NCBI GenBank assembly: GCA_030609325.1 | Contig: JAUWCL010000005.1 | Location: forward strand, 1 to 64,000 | Reading direction: 5' to 3' | Source: Candidatus Krumholzibacteriota bacterium | Lineage (GTDB): Bacteria > Krumholzibacteriota > Krumholzibacteriia > Krumholzibacteriales > Krumholzibacteriaceae | Length of the DNA stretch: 64,000 nucleotides | Program-made: the position numbers and the translations under genes | Shown: piece by piece, positions 61,572 through 64,000 of the stretch | Position numbering within the stretch: position 1 is the stretch's first letter | Layout of the letters: each line of letters starts with the position of its first letter | The notes under the pieces: model-generated | The model's database searches: none | What the model was told of the DNA's origin: nothing | The model's input: the letters and a program-made list of their open reading frames with translations, nothing else

Positions 61572-63254
61572 ATGAGACTCGTAGAGTGCGTACCGAACTT
61601 CAGCGAAGGCCGGGATCTGGCCAGGATCGATGAGATCACGAACGAGATCAAGGGCGTAGAGGGCGTCAGGCTTCTCGACGCAGACCCGGGCAAGGACACC
61701 AACAGGACGGTCGTCACCATCCTCGGGACGCCCGACGAGGTCATCGAGGCTGCTTTCAGGGCTATCCGGAAGGCCGCCGAGGTGATCGACATGTCGAAGC
61801 ACTCCGGCGCGCACGCCCGGATGGGCGCCACCGATGTATGCCCGTTCATCCCCGTAAGCGATATGACTATGGACGACTGCGCAGAACTCGCGCGCAGGTT
61901 GGGCAGGCGCGTCGGCGACGAGCTGGGCATCCCCGTCTACCTCTACGAATACGCCGCATCGAAGCCGGAGAGGCGGAACCTCGCCAACATCCGCGCGGGG
62001 GAATATGAGGGGCTCGAGGCGAAGCTGGCCGATCCCGAGTGGAAGCCCGATTTCGGGCCGTCCAAGTTCAATCCCGGCGCCGGGGCGACCGTGATCGGCG
62101 CGAGGGAGTTCCTCATCGCCTACAACGTCAACCTCAATACCCGGGACACGAAGGTCGCCCGCGAGATCGCATTCACGATCCGCGAGAAGGGGCGCCTGAA
62201 ACGCGACAAGGCGGGCAATATCATCCGCGACGCGGACGGCAAGACCGTCAGGGAAAACGGCCTTTTCAAGGAGTGCAAGGCTGTCGGATGGTACATGGAG
62301 GACTTCGGCCGGGCGCAGGTGTCTATCAACCTGACCAACTACAAGGTCACCCCTCCCCATCTCGTATTCGACGAGTGCGAGCGGATAGCCGCCGAGCAAG
62401 GCGCCCGTGTCACGGGCAGCGAACTCGTCGGGCTGATTCCCATCGAGTCGCTCCTCGAGTCGGGCAGGCACTACCTCAGGAAGATGGGCAAAGCGACCGG
62501 TGTACCCGACTCCGAACTGGTGCACACCGCGGTCCTCTCACTCGGGCTCAGCGATCTCTACGAGTTCGAGCCCGACAAGAAGATCATCGAATTTTTCATG
62601 AGGCGCGATGACAGCCTCGTCGGCATGACGGCGACGCATTTCACGGATGTCCTCTCGACAGACGCGCCGGCGCCCGGCGGCGGCAGCGTCGCCGCTCTCT
62701 GCGGGGCGCTCAGCGGAGCGCTCACGGCGATGGTCGGAGCGCTGACGTACGGCAAGAAGGGATACGAGGAGGCGTTCGACGAGATGGAGCGTGTCGGCGT
62801 CGAGGCGCAGAAGATCAAGGACGAGTTCCTCGCCGATGTAGACCGCGACACCGATGCGTTCAACAGGGTAATGGACGCGATGCGGATGAAGAAGAAGACT
62901 GACGAGGAAAAAGCCGCCAGGGCCGCCGCGATCGAGGAGACGACGAAGGAAGCGACGCTCATCCCGATGAACGTCCTTCGCCGCACGAAAGATGCCGCCG
63001 AGTTGGCGCGAGTCGTTGCCGGGAAGGGCAACACAAACTCGATCAGCGATGCCGGCGTGGCGGCGCTCACCGCACGGACGGCGGCCGAGGGAGCCTACCT
63101 GAACGTCATCATCAACCTACCCGGGATCGAGGACGAGAAGTTCAAGGCCGAGATATCGAAGGAAGCGGGAGAGATCAGAGCCGAGGTGGTCTCGCATACA
63201 GAAGAGACCGTTCGGCTGGTAGAGAAGGCTCTGGCTGCTGAAAACCAGGGATAG
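61572..63254 (+). CDS. ftcD: glutamate formiminotransferase / formimidoyl-THF cyclodeaminase
   Basis: A 560-residue bifunctional enzyme. The formiminotransferase part (about 1-320) has LVECVPNFSEGRD, HSGAHARMGATDVCPF and NLTNYKVTPPHLVFDE. The cyclodeaminase part (about 350-560) has TDAPAPGGGSVAALCGALSG and GNTNSISDAGVAAL. It moves the formimino group of formiminoglutamate (from histidine breakdown) to tetrahydrofolate and deaminates it. No other histidine-degradation genes are in the window. AAGGAGA lies 12 bases before the ATG. Confidence 0.95.
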   Translation: MRLVECVPNFSEGRDLARIDEITNEIKGVEGVRLLDADPGKDTNRTVVTILGTPDEVIEAAFRAIRKAAEVIDMSKHSGAHARMGATDVCPFIPVSDMTMDDCAELARRLGRRVGDELGIPVYLYEYAASKPERRNLANIRAGEYEGLEAKLADPEWKPDFGPSKFNPGAGATVIGAREFLIAYNVNLNTRDTKVAREIAFTIREKGRLKRDKAGNIIRDADGKTVRENGLFKECKAVGWYMEDFGRAQVSINLTNYKVTPPHLVFDECERIAAEQGARVTGSELVGLIPIESLLESGRHYLRKMGKATGVPDSELVHTAVLSLGLSDLYEFEPDKKIIEFFMRRDDSLVGMTATHFTDVLSTDAPAPGGGSVAALCGALSGALTAMVGALTYGKKGYEEAFDEMERVGVEAQKIKDEFLADVDRDTDAFNRVMDAMRMKKKTDEEKAARAAAIEETTKEATLIPMNVLRRTKDAAELARVVAGKGNTNSISDAGVAALTARTAAEGAYLNVIINLPGIEDEKFKAEISKEAGEIRAEVVSHTEETVRLVEKALAAENQG

Positions 63255-63264
63255 GGAGAATACA

Positions 63265-64000
63265 TTGCTGACGCTCGATACGGGGAGTCTCGCTCCCCAT
63301 CTGACCGATGATGAGCTGAATAACGGGATGCACGGGGCGATCGAAGTCCTGGGCTCTCTTCTCAAGGGCAAGGGGCCTGGTTCCGATATGCTCGGCTGGC
63401 TGGCGCTGCCGTGCCTGCCACCGCGTGATATCGAAGAGATAGCGAACGCGGGCAAGCGGATCCAGGACCAGAGTGACTGCCTCGTCGTGGTCGGGATAGG
63501 AGGCTCATATCTCGGCGCCCGGGCGGGCATCGAGGCGCTCAAGGGGCATGCCCCGTTTCCGATCCTCTTCGCCGGAAACAGTCTCTCGCCAGAGTATCAT
63601 GCCGATCTTCTCGACTATCTGGAGGACAAGCGCTTCTCGATCTGCGTCATCTCGAAATCGGGCACGACGACCGAGCCGGCCATAGCATTCAGGCTGCTGC
63701 GCAACCGCCTGATGGAAGATTGTGGCCGGGAAGGGTGCAGCGAGAGGATCATCGCGATCACCGATCCGGTGAAGGGCGCCCTGAGACAGATGGCAGGGAC
63801 CGGGGGCTGGAAGATATACCCCATCTCACCCGACGTTGGCGGACGGTTCAGCGTCCTTTCCCCCGTCGGCCTGCTTCCCTTCGCCGCAGCCGGGATTCCG
63901 ATCGACGCGCTCGTCGCCGGAGCGTACCGGGGACTGGGCCTCTGGACGAGAGAGGAACCCGATAACGAGGCCCTGAGATACGCCCTGGCCAGGGCGCTCC
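63265..64000 (+). CDS. pgi: glucose-6-phosphate isomerase, N-terminal part
   Basis: The frame begins at TTG with GGGAG six bases upstream, ten bases after the ftcD stop, and runs off the window without a stop. Visible are VVGIGGSYLGARAGIEAL, the phosphate-binding SKSGTTTEPAIAF and the PGI signature DVGGRFSVLSPVGLLPFA. This is the shorter bacterial PGI type. It interconverts glucose-6-P and fructose-6-P. Being in the same transcript as ftcD is likely. Confidence 0.93.
   Translation, partial: MLTLDTGSLAPHLTDDELNNGMHGAIEVLGSLLKGKGPGSDMLGWLALPCLPPRDIEEIANAGKRIQDQSDCLVVVGIGGSYLGARAGIEALKGHAPFPILFAGNSLSPEYHADLLDYLEDKRFSICVISKSGTTTEPAIAFRLLRNRLMEDCGREGCSERIIAITDPVKGALRQMAGTGGWKIYPISPDVGGRFSVLSPVGLLPFAAAGIPIDALVAGAYRGLGLWTREEPDNEALRYALARAL

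Noticed and set aside
61370-61930. Upstream extension of the isomerase-like minus-strand frame
   Set aside because: The extra ~187 residues overlap the ftcD gene antisense; the true start is the ATG at 61369, where homology-like sequence begins.
1-64000. tRNA, rRNA, CRISPR arrays, insertion sequences and prophage genes
   Set aside because: Looked for by eye through conserved motifs; none recognised. A dedicated tRNA or RNA-family search could still find a small RNA in the gaps at 23.8-24.1, 38.0-38.4 and 41.7-42.1 kb.

Overview
This window reads as chromosome from a GC-rich, uncultivated-lineage bacterium, probably of the FCB-like candidate phyla (Krumholzibacteriota / Eisenbacteria type). 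The lead is an inference from gene style: secreted proteins end in a FlgD-like C-terminal sorting domain, carry VCBS/FG-GAP and Fn3 modules, and sit beside a gingipain-family (C25) peptidase. Lipoproteins are frequent. No rRNA, tRNA, CRISPR array, insertion sequence or prophage was recognised.

Layout. 0-16.9 kb: the end of an HNH endonuclease, a very large C25 peptidase, ClpB, a metzincin lipoprotein, a ParA ATPase carrying a glycogen-binding (CBM48) domain with two unknown partners, a DUF212 membrane protein, an orphan peptide-binding lipoprotein and an Ig-like lipoprotein. 16.9-20.1 kb: a cell-wall recycling operon (NamZ, MurU-like, AmgK-like), then a GDT1-type cation transporter. 20.4-24.4 kb: an AI-2E-type permease, a large secreted YG-rich protein with a basic tail, and dodecin. 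24.4-38.0 kb: a tungsten island. On the minus strand eleven tightly packed genes run from a tungstate ABC transporter (wtpABC) through a ModE-like regulator to pterin-cofactor genes (mobB, moeA, moaA, moaC, MOSC, mogA). Divergently, on the plus strand, lie two giant fusion genes followed by ThiF-like and MoaD/ThiS-like genes.

The most striking content is that pair of fusions. Aldehyde:ferredoxin oxidoreductase (AOR) is divided between two polypeptides: its N-terminal domain precedes NuoE and NuoF modules (31952-35158), and its C-terminal domains follow a NuoG-type iron-sulfur module (35159-37156). Together they contain the parts of an NAD-linked, possibly electron-bifurcating, tungsten aldehyde oxidoreductase in two chains. 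Next (38.3-45.7 kb) comes a sensor kinase / NtrC-type regulator pair, a near-consensus sigma-54 promoter, and a second NADH-diaphorase set in which NuoE is fused to a response-regulator receiver domain. That set has no catalytic oxidoreductase subunit nearby.

45.8-64 kb: a DUF2914 protein, an SLC12-type cotransporter, a DUF523-DUF1722 protein, small membrane proteins, several broken or truncated genes (aspartyl-protease-like, VCBS remnant, RCC1/Fn3/FlgD remnant), an FrhB / pyruvyl-transferase / glycosyltransferase surface-polysaccharide cluster, a lower-GC methyltransferase, RmuC, a polytopic membrane protein coupled to a sugar-isomerase-like protein, glutamate formiminotransferase-cyclodeaminase and the start of phosphoglucose isomerase running off the window.
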